The notes under the pieces are model-generated. The model had not been told where the DNA came from. It was given only the letters and a program-made list of their open reading frames with translations, and did no database searches. Made by a program: the position numbers and the translations under genes. DNA of 35,265 bases from Microcystis viridis FACHB-1342. GTDB lineage: Bacteria > Cyanobacteriota > Cyanobacteriia > Cyanobacteriales > Microcystaceae. This document shows, in pieces, positions 1 through 8,024 of the stretch. Each line of letters opens with the position of its first letter. The stretch's first letter is position 1. The stretch is from contig NZ_JACJSV010000051.1 of NCBI RefSeq assembly GCF_014698335.1, forward strand, positions 1 through 35,265. Direction: 5' to 3'.

Positions 1-1
1 G

Positions 2-247
2 AAACTAGGAGCAGATTTTTATTTTGCTACTCCTTATCATTCGTGGGAGAGGGGATTAAACGAGCATACCAATGGACTGTTAAGACAATTTTTCCCCAAG
101 GGAACGAATTTTAAAATCGTTAAGCCAGAGGAGGTGGAAAGAGCCGTAAACTTGATTAACAATCGTCCTCGAAAATGTCTTGACTATCGTACCCCGAATG
201 AGGTATTCTATAAAGGTAGATCAGACAGTGATGCAATTCAGACTTGA
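2..247 (+). CDS. IS30-family transposase, C-terminal part (cut by window edge)
   Basis: The reading frame is open from base 2 to a TGA at 245-247 and gives about 81 residues. It carries the segment YHSWERGLNEHTNGLLRQFF, which is characteristic of the end of the DDE catalytic domain of IS30-type transposases; the E of WERG is the usual third catalytic acid. The frame ends in a typical basic tail followed by RTPNEVFY. The start lies outside the window, so whether the element is intact cannot be judged. I did not find a convincing inverted repeat just downstream. Confidence 0.85.
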   Translation, partial: KLGADFYFATPYHSWERGLNEHTNGLLRQFFPKGTNFKIVKPEEVERAVNLINNRPRKCLDYRTPNEVFYKGRSDSDAIQT

Positions 248-579
248 ATTGGCCATGTGTAACCCTATACTAAGAAAAAGTATTGCTCTTTTCATCTCTC
301 TAATAATTCCTTTAAGTTATTTAAAGAAATGTGCTTTTATATACTAATAATAATTAACTAAATTAAGAGAAATTTACCAAGATGATTTTACCGATTGTGC
401 TTCGATATACAAAAAAAGTGGCAAGGCAAAAAAATCGACAGGGATAATCCCCGCCGACGTTGTGATCAGAGGTGCCAACACCAGCATTTTGCAGTGTACT
501 CCGACTTAAAAAGTATTGTAAAACATCTTAAATACATATATAATCAAAAATAGCCAACAAGTATAAAGCAAGTGGGATT
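248..579. other. Intergenic region between the IS30 end and cysK
   Basis: No open frame here looks like a protein. The left part is AT-rich debris next to the insertion sequence. The right part holds the cysK promoter described separately. No tRNA cloverleaf or riboswitch was recognised. Confidence 0.6.
516..544 (+). promoter_or_regulatory. Sigma70-type promoter of cysK
   Basis: TTGTAA at 516-521 and TATAAT at 539-544 are separated by exactly 17 bases, the ideal spacing for the housekeeping sigma factor. The -10 box is a perfect consensus and the -35 box matches four of six positions. Transcription would start near 551, leaving a leader of about 30 bases before the cysK ATG. No clear NtcA box (GTA-N8-TAC) was seen overlapping it. 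Confidence 0.6.
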
Positions 580-1527
580 ATGCCGATCGCAAGAGACATC
601 ACCCAATTGGTGGGACGGACACCCCTAGTTCAACTGAATCGAATCCCAGTGGCAGAGGGAGTAAAAGCCCGCATCGTCGTCAAACTGGAAAGTATGAACC
701 CCGCCGCCTCGGTTAAGGATCGCATCGGTGTCAGTATGGTGGAGGACGCGGAAGCCGCCGGACTAATTCACCCCGATAAAACAATTCTGGTGGAACCCAC
801 TTCCGGCAATACCGGCATCGCCCTGGCCATGGTGGCGGCGGCCAAAGGCTATCGCTTAGTCCTGACTATGCCCGAAACCATGAGTTTAGAACGACGGGCA
901 ATGTTAAAAGCTTACGGGGCGCAATTAGAATTAACCCCGGGTAGCCAAGGCATGAAAGGAGCGATCGCCCGGGCCGAGGAAATAGTCGAAAATACCCCCA
1001 ACGCCTATAGTTTGCAACAGTTCCGCAACCCGGCCAACCCGAAAATTCACCGAGAAACCACCGCCGAGGAAATCTGGGCCGATACCGATGGCCTGGTAGA
1101 TATCGTTATTGGTGGCGTGGGAACCGGGGGAACCATTACTGGTATTGCCGAAACCATTAAACCCCGTCGTCCCCAATTTCAAGCGATCGCAGTTGAACCC
1201 TCTAATAGTCCCGTCTTATCGGGAGGACCACCCGGACCGCACAAAATCCAAGGCATCGGGGCTGGTTTTATCCCGGCAATTTTCCGACCGGAATTAATCG
1301 ATGAGGTGATTATCGTCGATGATACGGACGCTTTCGCCTACGCGCGACGGTTAGCTCGTCAGGAGGGACTACTATCGGGCATTTCGGCTGGGGCTGCTTT
1401 ATGGGCGGCGATTCAGGTGGGCAAAAGACCCGAAAACGAAGATAAATTAATCGTCATGATTCAGCCTAGTTTTGGGGAACGTTACCTCAGCACGGCCCTG
1501 TTTAAAGACCTCGAAGATATCGACTAA
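580..1527 (+). CDS. cysK: Cysteine synthase A (O-acetylserine sulfhydrylase)
   Basis: This PLP enzyme makes cysteine from O-acetylserine and sulfide, the last step of sulfate assimilation in the cytoplasm. At 315 residues it has the normal family length. The PLP lysine is K46 in the motif NPAASVKDR, the substrate-binding loop is TSGNTG at 74-79, the phosphate-binding loop is GVGTGGT at 179-185, and the C-terminal block [12 protein letters not shown] is that of cyanobacterial CysK. The ATG at 580 follows a strong promoter by about 35 bases, although no clear Shine-Dalgarno is present. A wrecked cystathionine gamma-synthase gene follows 15 bases after the stop, suggesting an ancestral cysK-metB pair. 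A metX/metY pair lies further right on the other strand. Confidence 0.95.
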   Translation: MPIARDITQLVGRTPLVQLNRIPVAEGVKARIVVKLESMNPAASVKDRIGVSMVEDAEAAGLIHPDKTILVEPTSGNTGIALAMVAAAKGYRLVLTMPETMSLERRAMLKAYGAQLELTPGSQGMKGAIARAEEIVENTPNAYSLQQFRNPANPKIHRETTAEEIWADTDGLVDIVIGGVGTGGTITGIAETIKPRRPQFQAIAVEPSNSPVLSGGPPGPHKIQGIGAGFIPAIFRPELIDEVIIVDDTDAFAYARRLARQEGLLSGISAGAALWAAIQVGKRPENEDKLIVMIQPSFGERYLSTALFKDLEDID

Positions 1528-1542
1528 TAGGACAATAAATTG

Positions 1543-1720
1543 ATGGAATTTGCAACGAGGGCGATTCATGGGGGGCAAGAACCAGACTCTAGCCATGGGG
1601 CGGTAACGGTTCCCATTGATCTCACTTCCACCCATAACACCAGCTTGACTACGATTATCGATTGGGATCGAGAATAGGAACGATTTAAAGCGGCATCTGG
1701 AAAAGGCCTTGATTAGTTAG
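1543..1720 (+). pseudogene. metB: Cystathionine gamma-synthase remnant with large internal deletion
   Basis: From the ATG at 1543 the first 33 or so codons read MEFATRAIHGGQEPDSSHGA and VTVPIDLTST, the N-terminus of trans-sulfuration PLP enzymes of the MetB type. That frame stops at 1675-1677. In another frame, from about 1651, the bases read LRLSIGIENRNDLKRHLE followed by KALIS and a TAG at 1718-1720, which is the expected C-terminus of the same enzyme. Roughly 1 kb of coding sequence, including the PLP lysine, is therefore missing between the two parts, and the join is out of frame. The product cannot be functional. It sits directly after cysK. Confidence 0.8.
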
Positions 1721-1753
1721 GCGAAGTTTTTATCTCATTTGATGGGTTAAACA

Positions 1754-2290
1754 ATGTTTTTTGACTCGGAAGATTGGCAAACGATTATTTTTCGGCTCAG
1801 TATGGCTATGGCCGTCGGCTGTCTGATTGGTTATAACCGACAGCGAGGCGGTCGTCCGGCTGGATTGAGAACTTTTATCATCGTTAGTCTCGGGGCTGCC
1901 ATGTTCGTGATGATTCCCCTACAAGCGGAAGGAGATGTGGGTTATGCGTCTTCTAATGCTCTCAGTCGTACTATTCAAGGGGTCGCTTCTGGTGTCGGTT
2001 TTTTAGGGGCGGGAATCATCCTACAACAATCCCATCGGGAACTAAATAAGGTACAAGTGAAAGGCTTGACTTCGGCGGCGACTATCTGGTTAGCGGCAGG
2101 ATTAGGCGCGGCTTCTGGTTGCGGTTTATGGCAGATGGTTCTGGTGGGAACTTTTTTCACTCTCTCCACCCTCAGTGGCATTAAACGACTGAAGAAAAAA
2201 CAACCCTTAGCCAAATATATTAAAGGTCGTAAGAAAATATCTCCGATTAATCAAGAAATAGACTCATCGGATAGTTCAGCATCTCATTAA
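1754..2290 (+). CDS. MgtC/SapB-family inner-membrane protein
   Basis: The 178-residue protein has four or five hydrophobic helices and the hallmarks of the MgtC N-terminal domain: the arginine-rich loop GYNRQRGGRPAGLRT near the N-terminus, then RTIQGVASGVGFLGAGII and GLTSAATIWLAAGLG. MgtC-type proteins are linked to growth at low magnesium and, in some bacteria, to modulation of the F-type ATP synthase; the role in this organism is unknown. It lacks the C-terminal ACT-like domain of longer MgtC proteins and ends in a short basic then Ser/Asp-rich tail. It is preceded by the metB remnant and followed by a probable hairpin terminator, so it is probably transcribed alone or from the cysK promoter. 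Confidence 0.85.
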   Translation: MFFDSEDWQTIIFRLSMAMAVGCLIGYNRQRGGRPAGLRTFIIVSLGAAMFVMIPLQAEGDVGYASSNALSRTIQGVASGVGFLGAGIILQQSHRELNKVQVKGLTSAATIWLAAGLGAASGCGLWQMVLVGTFFTLSTLSGIKRLKKKQPLAKYIKGRKKISPINQEIDSSDSSASH

Positions 2291-2325
2291 TAAAAAAAGC
2301 GATAAAAATTAATTTTTTATTAAAA

Positions 2326-2358
2326 GAGCAAAAGCTTTTCTGTAATGGCTTTTGGCTC
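2326..2358 (+). terminator. Probable hairpin terminator after the MgtC-family gene
   Basis: GAGCAAAAGC at 2326-2335 pairs with GCTTTTGGCTC at 2348-2358 with a single bulged G, around a 12-base loop. It lies 36 bases past the stop codon and AT-rich sequence follows, but there is no clean run of T, so efficiency is uncertain. Confidence 0.4.
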
Positions 2359-2507
2359 AAAAAGTTTATATTTTATCTAAAATTTATCGTTTAAAAAATA
2401 TAATAAATTTTTTATAAAATTTTCTGTATATAAACAACATACAAGTATTTTGTATGATAGCATTTAGATAGAGTAACTAATTTTTCTAAACAGGAGAAAA
2501 TCCAACT

Positions 2508-3182
2508 ATGATCAACCGAAATAAGAGCTTTAAAAGCCTCAAAAATCAAGTTTTCCAGCTGCTGATTTTCCTCTTAACTGTCACTTTGCTCCTAGGGGGA
2601 AGGGGAAATGCGATCGCCTTGCCGCTACTCCCCGAACCGTTGGCCGTCATCGACCGTGCAACAGCAACGGGTGGCACTGTGGTGGAACCAGTCAAGAAAA
2701 AAAATGAGGTTTCTAGCCCAAAAATTCTCGAAGATGCCCAAATTGCCTATGAAAAAGCCATCCAAGCGGCAAAATCGGCTATCGATGACCTAAAGGCTCA
2801 ACTAGCCGCTCCTTCTCTCGACAAGAAGATTATCGAAGCTCAACAGGACAACCTAGAGGACTTAGCGGATAATATTGACGATCTAGGGGAAAAAGTGAGT
2901 AAATTGACGAAAAAATTGACCAAATCCGGGGCTAAACTCAGTGAAACCCTGCAAAACAACCTTATTACCCTAGAAAATAGCCTCGTTAATACCTCCGAGA
3001 CGATCGATATCTTAGCCGACGACACCGAACGACTCAAAGACAATGCTTCCCCTTTCCTGAAAACTCGCGTAGAAAAGACCATCGACGCGGTTAAACAAAC
3101 TCTACAAGAAAGCGATCGAGCTTGGCAAGAACTGATCTCCTCGGCCACCACGGAACTGGAGAAGACTAGCACCCCGAAATAA
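2508..3182 (+). CDS. Secreted coiled-coil protein, function unknown
   Basis: I do not recognise a family. The 224-residue product begins with a basic stretch and a hydrophobic core (VFQLLIFLLTVTLLLGG, about residues 17-33), a likely Sec signal peptide; no lipobox cysteine is present, so it should be periplasmic or exported. Residues from about 70 to the end are Lys/Glu/Asp/Leu-rich heptads consistent with long helices or coiled coil. The start is well supported: AGGAG lies a few bases upstream in CAGGAGAAAATCCAACTATG. A strong hairpin terminator follows, so the gene appears monocistronic. The upstream 217 bases are very AT-rich and hold a possible -10 box TATGAT at 2453-2458 without a convincing -35. 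Confidence 0.7.
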   Translation: MINRNKSFKSLKNQVFQLLIFLLTVTLLLGGRGNAIALPLLPEPLAVIDRATATGGTVVEPVKKKNEVSSPKILEDAQIAYEKAIQAAKSAIDDLKAQLAAPSLDKKIIEAQQDNLEDLADNIDDLGEKVSKLTKKLTKSGAKLSETLQNNLITLENSLVNTSETIDILADDTERLKDNASPFLKTRVEKTIDAVKQTLQESDRAWQELISSATTELEKTSTPK

Positions 3183-3213
3183 ATAGGGCTTGCAAGGGCA
3201 TAAAATCGGTCTT

Positions 3214-3244
3214 TTTTGGGGTAATTATCGTTTTTACCCCAAAA
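3214..3244 (+). terminator. Strong inverted repeat, likely rho-independent terminator
   Basis: TTTTGGGGTAA at 3214-3224 and TTACCCCAAAA at 3234-3244 form a perfect 11-bp stem with a 9-base loop, 31 bases after the stop of the secreted coiled-coil gene. The arms are bordered by T and A runs, so it could work in both directions. No other gene separates it from the coding region. Confidence 0.65.
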
Positions 3245-3278
3245 TTATCAAATCCGATCCCTAATAGCTGTCTCCCGT

Positions 3279-3308
3279 CTCCTGTCTCGGAGTCTCCTGT
3301 CTCGGAGT
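3279..3308. repeat. Two perfect 15-bp tandem repeats upstream of the Crp-family gene
   Basis: The unit CTCCTGTCTCGGAGT occurs at 3279-3293 and again at 3294-3308, flanked on both sides by partial copies (CCGTCT before, CTCG after). It is a short minisatellite, each unit containing the near-palindrome CTC...GAG. It lies 41 bases ahead of the regulator's likely ATG and could touch its promoter or leader. Nothing suggests a CRISPR: the units have no spacers. Confidence 0.6.
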
Positions 3309-3348
3309 CTCGACTACAAAATTAATTTTGCACGACTACTTACCAATC

Positions 3349-3924
3349 ATGACGCTTACCTATCAACCATCAACCCCCCATCGCTGGCACTTTGATAATC
3401 GGGCGATTTTGCCCCTTAGAAACCCTAATTTCTGGAAAATCGAGAGTGGAGTCGTGAAAACCTCCACCTGGTTAGAAGATGGAACCCTGATCGTCTTGGG
3501 ATTGTGGGGACCTGGCAATTTTGTTGGCAAAACCCTAGAGAGAGTCAATCCCTATCAAGTTGAGTGCATCACTCCTGTACAAGCAGTTTCCTTTTCCACA
3601 GTTGAGAGTTATCAAATGGCAGAAATTCTGCTGTCTCATCTTCAGCAAGCACAAGAACTAAGTATTATTCGTAGCTACAAACGTACTGATGTTATGGTCT
3701 TGAAATTACTGTCATGGTTAGGCAATCAATTTGGTAAACAAACCGGTACTGGACAATTAATTGATGTGCGTCTAACTCATCAGGATATCGCTGACTTATT
3801 AGGAACTACTAGAGTCACAATTACCCGCGCACTTAATCATCTTGAACAACAGGGGGCCGTGGAACGTCTTCCCGTCCATCGTCTTCTTTTACGAGAGGAG
3901 GAAATCTGGCACTACGAGATTTAG
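3349..3924 (+). CDS. Crp/Fnr-family transcriptional regulator
   Basis: About 191 residues from the ATG at 3349; the frame also opens at a TTG at 3328, but ATG is the likelier start (MTLTYQPSTP). The N-terminal part (GVVKTSTWLEDGTLIVLGLW then GPGNFVG) has the beta-roll pattern of cyclic-nucleotide-type effector domains. The C-terminal region, from LTHQDIADLLGTTRVTITRA to LEQQGAVER, is a classic winged helix-turn-helix of this superfamily. No cysteine cluster of an Fnr iron-sulfur type is present. It is followed after 30 bases by a CadD-like transporter and then the flavoprotein/persulfide-dioxygenase fusion, so it probably regulates that unit. The effector is unknown. Confidence 0.85.
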   Translation: MTLTYQPSTPHRWHFDNRAILPLRNPNFWKIESGVVKTSTWLEDGTLIVLGLWGPGNFVGKTLERVNPYQVECITPVQAVSFSTVESYQMAEILLSHLQQAQELSIIRSYKRTDVMVLKLLSWLGNQFGKQTGTGQLIDVRLTHQDIADLLGTTRVTITRALNHLEQQGAVERLPVHRLLLREEEIWHYEI

Positions 3925-3954
3925 AATGGGAAGGATTATCTCTTTTTTCAATCT

Positions 3955-4593
3955 ATGAATTGGTTAGTAGCCCTTTTAATTACTAGCATGACGAGTTTTG
4001 TAGCCACAAATCTTGATGATCTGATGGTGCTAATGTTGTTTTTCTCGCGACTTAATGCTAATTTTCGACCTCGACACCTGATTATTGGTCAATACCTCGG
4101 TTTTACCCTGATTCTCCTAGCTAGTTCCCTCGGTTTACTATTTGGGTTACTGGTTTCTAAAGAATGGATTGGTCTATTAGGATTTATCCCTCTAATTATC
4201 GGCATTAAACAACTTTTGTCAAGGGAAAATGAGGATTATATTCAAGAAGTAAGAGAAGATGTTAATTATTCTAAAAATCGCTCCTTTGTTCCTCGTTTTC
4301 CCTCCCAAACCTATTACATCGCTGCCGTGACCGTGGCTAATGGCGGTGATAATATTGGTATCTATACCTCTCTTTTTGCCAATAATTCCCCGATGCACGT
4401 CTTAATTATTATGATAATTTTTTATCTCATGATGGGGATTTGGTGCGTCCTAGCCTATTTTTTGATTACCCATCCCAGGATAGCTAAAGTGGTTACAAAC
4501 TACGGACATAAAATTAGTCCTTTTATCTATATTTTTCTAGGGATTTATATATTAGTTGACAGCCAATTCTATCGTTTATTTTTAACCTATTAA
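3955..4593 (+). CDS. CadD-like cadmium resistance / cation transporter
   Basis: The 212-residue protein has five or six hydrophobic helices and the two family landmarks: ATNLDDL in the first helix (about residues 18-24) and NGGDNIGIY in the fourth (about 129-137), the acidic and Asn residues placed as in CadD-type transporters. Proteins of this family are annotated as cadmium resistance transporters from staphylococcal CadD; the true substrate here is unproven. It sits between the Crp-family regulator and the flavoprotein/persulfide-dioxygenase gene. A thiol- or sulfur-stress role, such as export of thiophilic metal or of a small solute, would fit these neighbours, but that is inference. Confidence 0.75.
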   Translation: MNWLVALLITSMTSFVATNLDDLMVLMLFFSRLNANFRPRHLIIGQYLGFTLILLASSLGLLFGLLVSKEWIGLLGFIPLIIGIKQLLSRENEDYIQEVREDVNYSKNRSFVPRFPSQTYYIAAVTVANGGDNIGIYTSLFANNSPMHVLIIMIIFYLMMGIWCVLAYFLITHPRIAKVVTNYGHKISPFIYIFLGIYILVDSQFYRLFLTY

Positions 4594-4661
4594 CCAAGAA
4601 TGCCTAAAAAATTATCTTTCAGCTACACTAACTAATACTAAATCCTCTTTAAAAGTTATCT

Positions 4662-6813
4662 ATGAGCTACATTGACCGGAATCAATTTTCTGCAACTTTC
4701 GACATCGCCATTATCGGGGGAGGATTTAGTGGTTCCCTCGTGACGGCGAACCTGTTACGCGACACAGGGACTCCATTATCGATCGCCCTGATCGAGTGCC
4801 GAAAACCCCTCGGTACGGGGATCGCCTACGGAACGCGAGACAGCGGCCACCTGCTCAATATTCCTGCGGGCAAAATGAGCGCCTTCGAGGACGATCCCGA
4901 ACATTTCCTCCACTGGTTAGCGGATAACGGCTATCGATCGATCGATCCGGCCAGCTTCGTACCGCGTCTAGTGTACTGCAAATACATCCGATCGATCCTA
5001 GAAGAAGCGCGGAACAACGCCATTGCCGATCACCGTCTGGAGACATTTACCGATGCGGCGATCGATCTGGTACTCGACGGGGAAAAGGCAACGATTACCC
5101 TCAAAGGAGGCAAGAAAATCAGCGCCGCTAAAGTAGTTCTGGCGCTGGGCAATTTTCCCGCAACGGTTCCCCAACCCCTCGCGTCTCTCAAATTCCCTCT
5201 ATCTCCGCGACGCTTGGGAGACGGACACACTCCCCGAGCTAAAACCCGATGGGACGATTCTGCTCGTCGGTACGGGGTTAACGATGGTGGATATGGTGGT
5301 TTCCCTGGCACAAAGGGGATTCACGGGCAAAATCCACGCAGTTTCCCGTCATGGCCTGATCCCTCGATCGCACCGACCCACCGATCCCTATCCCCCGTTC
5401 CTCACCCTCGAAACCGCGCCCCAGACCACCCGGGGACTCCTAGGGCGAATTCGCGCCGAGGTAAAAACCGCCGAGAGTCAAGGTCACGACTGGCGGGCCG
5501 TTTTAAACGCCTTACGTCCGATATCTCAAGGTCTATGGCATTGTCTGCCGATAGGGGAACGCGCCAGATTTCTACGCCACCTGAAAGCCTATTGGGAGGT
5601 TCTTCGCCATCGCCTCGCCGACGAGATCGCCAGTATCCTCGACGAGGCTGTAGAATCGGGACAATTAACCTATCATGGGGGAAGAATTGAAACTGCTGAG
5701 GTTAAAAACGGCTGTGTAGAGGTTACTATCCGTCAACGGGGGACGGGAAACCTCTTAAACCTAACCGTCGATCGAATCATTAACTGTACCGGCGCGAGTA
5801 ACGATTACAGGACCATAACCGATCCCCTCGTCGTTCATCTTCGCCAACGGGGGTTAATCCGTCCCCATCCTTTGAATTGTGGTATCGAAACTGCGGACAA
5901 CGGGGCGATTCTCAGGCCAGACGGTACGGCGTCGAACACGCTGTACACCTTGGGAAATCCCCGCAAAGGCGATCTCTGGGAAACCACCGCCATTCCCGAA
6001 CTGCGTTTACAGGCGGCCGAACTGGCCCGGGATTTGTTGCGATCGCTGAAAGAGAGAATTTCTCTCCCCACGGCCTACTCGATCGCATTCCGGCCGGCGG
6101 CGCCGATTTTCCGTCAGCTTTTTGATAGGGAATCGAGTACCTACACCTATCTGATCGCTGATTCGGCTACGGGGGAGGCGATTTTAATCGATCCGGTCCT
6201 CGAACAGGTCGATCGTGATCGGCAGATTCTTTGGCAGTTGGGGTTAACTCTACGCCAAACCATGGAAACCCATGTCCACGCCGACCATATCACCGGAGCG
6301 CACCGATTACGCGAGTTAACCAACTGTTCGATCCTCGTTCCCGAAAACGCGGAAGTGAGCGATATCGATGGTTATGTGCGCGATGGCGACATCTGGATCG
6401 TGGCAGGTCAGCAGCTAAAAGCGATCGCTACTCCGGGCCACACCGATAGTCATATAGCCTATCTCATCGATGAAAAACGCCTATTAACGGGGGATGCACT
6501 CTTAATTCGCGGTTGCGGTCGTACCGATTTTCAGAACGGTTCGCCGGAGGTGCTATACAAGACGGTAACGGAGAAGTTATTCACTCTCCCGGACGATACG
6601 CTAGTTTACCCCTGTCACGATTATCTGGGAAGAACGGTCTCCTCGATCGGTGAGGAAAAGCGCTGGAATCCCCGTTTCGCCGGCCGCAATCGCGAGGACT
6701 TTGTGGAGTTGATGAATAATCTCAATCTACCCTATCCCAAGAAGATGACGGCGGCCTTAAGTGCCAACGCACGGGGTGGTAAGGTGGTTTTCGTGATGGA
6801 TTATCAGATATAA
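4662..6813 (+). pseudogene. FAD/NAD(P)-binding protein fused to ETHE1-like persulfide dioxygenase, frameshifted
   Basis: Two overlapping frames make one protein of about 717 residues. The first (from ATG 4662) has the dinucleotide motif IAIIGGGFSGS and FVPRLVYCKYI, typical of YdhS-type flavoproteins. It loses homology near 5190. The next frame, read from about 5190, continues smoothly as LYLRDAWETDTLPELKPDG then LLVGTGLTMVDMV to the stop at 6813. Skipping one base, for example one A of the AAA at about 5189-5191, restores the frame. The C-terminal 235 residues are a metallo-beta-lactamase-fold domain with THVHADH, TPGHT, TGDALLIRGCGRTDFQ and YPCHDY, diagnostic of ETHE1/Blh persulfide dioxygenases, which oxidise glutathione persulfide to sulfite. 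The break may be a real mutation or an assembly error. The fusion itself is unusual; the dioxygenase domain is whole. Confidence 0.8.
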
Positions 6814-6850
6814 ACGGGCAAGCGTTTGATCGCCCCGTCGGTCCTGCGCT

Positions 6851-7214
6851 ACACTGGATAACGAAACACTGGAGGAGTACAAGCCCATTCCTACTGCCGC
6901 GCAACAGCTAACCTGTTTTATTTTAAGTTATTGGGCAACGAAGATGTATTTGCCCGTTAATATTGTTCGGATTGACGAGAGAACGGGAAATATCTGGCTC
7001 TTCTAGGTTCTGTGTGATAAGTTTAATTGACATTATGATCGATCGATCTTTGTGTCCTTTGTGTCTTTGTGGTTCGTTCCACCCCCTCGCTCTTGAGAAA
7101 TGTATGTTAGAATACATTTTACCCACCAAAGCTGGGAGAGCCAATATCTTTTTTCTCGCTGGGGAAGAGCAAGAAATTATTATTTTAAAAAATGGCGATT
7201 GGACGTATGTATGA
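6851..7214 (+). pseudogene. DUF6888-type small protein gene, split by a MITE
   Basis: Before the insertion the frame reads PTAAQQLTCFILSYWATKMY then LPVNIVRIDERTGNI, and after it FFLAGEEQEIIILKNGDWTY V followed by TGA at 7212-7214. Joined, these make a small cyanobacterial protein of the DUF6888 type (recognised from memory). Removing the 147-bp element plus one copy of the 7-bp duplication restores GNI-FFLAGEE in frame exactly. With the insert the first half ends at a TAG at 7004-7006. No ATG is evident at the expected start near 6881-6890 (AAG CCC ATT), so initiation may also be lost. The stop overlaps the start of the next gene (ATGA), the usual arrangement for this gene pair. Confidence 0.7.
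6996..7142. mobile_element. 147-bp MITE with GGCTCT/AGAGCC ends and 7-bp target duplication
   Basis: The element begins GGCTCT at 6996 and ends AGAGCC at 7142; the first and last 11 bases match as inverted repeats at 9 positions. It is flanked by the direct repeat AATATCT at 6989-6995 and 7143-7149. Excision of 154 bases restores the reading frame of the host gene, which confirms the borders. The interior holds no coding region but contains a perfect 7-bp hairpin (AATGTAT/ATACATT, 7099-7118) and a CTTTGTGTCCTTTGTGTC tract that, read on the minus strand, gives the NEPQRHKGHK-like string often found in spurious cyanobacterial proteins. The GG-start ends resemble those of ISL3-type elements; the parent IS is a guess. 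Confidence 0.8.
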
Positions 7215-7423
7215 TAAAACGCGAGTTTGAATCGATGAGTCGCGAAGAATTGCGAGCCTATATTCTCGAACATAGAGAGGACGAGAGGGCCTTTCAAATT
7301 TATCTTGATCGGGTGACGTCCGAACCGGGAGAAATTTATCCCGCACCGCATTCGATCGAGGATTTAAGCCATTTTCCCGATCTCGTGACCAAAAATCGTC
7401 GCAATAAACAACAGAAAATATAA
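7211..7423 (+). CDS. DUF6887-type small protein
   Basis: A 70-residue acidic protein starting at the ATG at 7211, which overlaps the stop of the upstream DUF6888-type gene (ATGA), suggesting translational coupling. The motif FESMSREELRAYILEHREDE followed by AFQIYLDR is characteristic of a cyanobacterial small-protein family that I recall as DUF6887; it normally pairs with the family upstream. The longer in-frame opening back to 7100 belongs to the MITE and is not a natural start. No function is known to me; a toxin-antitoxin-like or small regulatory pair is conceivable. With its partner broken, its translation may be reduced. Confidence 0.75.
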   Translation: MIKREFESMSREELRAYILEHREDERAFQIYLDRVTSEPGEIYPAPHSIEDLSHFPDLVTKNRRNKQQKI

Positions 7424-7436
7424 AGCCGATGCGCTA

Positions 7437-8024
7437 TTATTTACAGATTTTATGATTACTCTCGAAAAGTTCGATTCCATAGTTTTCTAGAAACTCGATC
7501 GCTAGAGATTTCCAAGTCGCATCATCTCTAGGATAAAATTCGGGTGTACAGACATACGCCTCTAGATTCAAGTCTAGATAGTTTTTGTCCAGCCTTGCGT
7601 CGAAATAACTGATCGTGTTGCTTAATTGATTGATCGCTTGACAACGATTTTTAGTAACTTTTTTGAGGCTGTTTGCATTGAATTTGAATTCGACAAAGCA
7701 GAAATCACTTTTATCGAAAAATACACAATCACAATGGGAAGTTCCAAATCCTAAAAGACCTTTTCTGCCATCAATAGGGATAAAGCCAATTATTGTATTA
7801 TCGCTAACCTTGAATGTTTTAGTGTCGTCGAAATCGTTAATTAAAATGTCCTCATCGTTCAAGTTAATAGTACAAGTCGAATTCACGGGAATATCGATAA
7901 TGATAAAAGACTGACCATTGTAGTCGATAATTAGAAACTCATGTCTCTCCTCGATTTGTATAAATTGATCGAGTTTGTCTATTTTTTGGGATAGATAGCT
8001 TTTGATTTCGTCAAACTCTGTCAT
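7437..8024 (-). CDS. PD-(D/E)xK-like protein, partner of the ATPase
   Basis: This 195-residue protein is not a family I can name. Residues 92-114 read GFGTSHCDCVFFDKSDFCFV then EFK: D99, a 12-residue gap, then E112-x-K114 after a hydrophobic strand. This is the pattern of PD-(D/E)xK nucleases, and Q129 follows in a predicted helix as in several branches. The start ATG overlaps the end of the ATPase gene by four bases, so the two are co-translated. Both are AT-rich compared with the neighbouring metX. A nuclease or sensor role beside an OLD-like ATPase would suit a phage-defence module; the nuclease assignment rests on a motif only. Confidence 0.6.
   Translation of the reverse strand: MTEFDEIKSYLSQKIDKLDQFIQIEERHEFLIIDYNGQSFIIIDIPVNSTCTINLNDEDILINDFDDTKTFKVSDNTIIGFIPIDGRKGLLGFGTSHCDCVFFDKSDFCFVEFKFNANSLKKVTKNRCQAINQLSNTISYFDARLDKNYLDLNLEAYVCTPEFYPRDDATWKSLAIEFLENYGIELFESNHKICK

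Noticed and set aside
3279-3308. Possible CRISPR-like repeats
   Set aside because: Only two 15-bp units in direct contact with no spacers and no cas genes nearby.
5030-5311. Antisense open frames over the flavoprotein fusion, also around 4855-5046 and 5835-6125
   Set aside because: They are shadows of a GC-rich coding region with no independent motifs or ribosome-binding sites.
6923-7351. 142-codon open frame on the minus strand containing NEPQRHKGHK
   Set aside because: It is read through the MITE and across the split DUF6888-type and DUF6887-type genes; the peptide is the usual artefact of this repeat.
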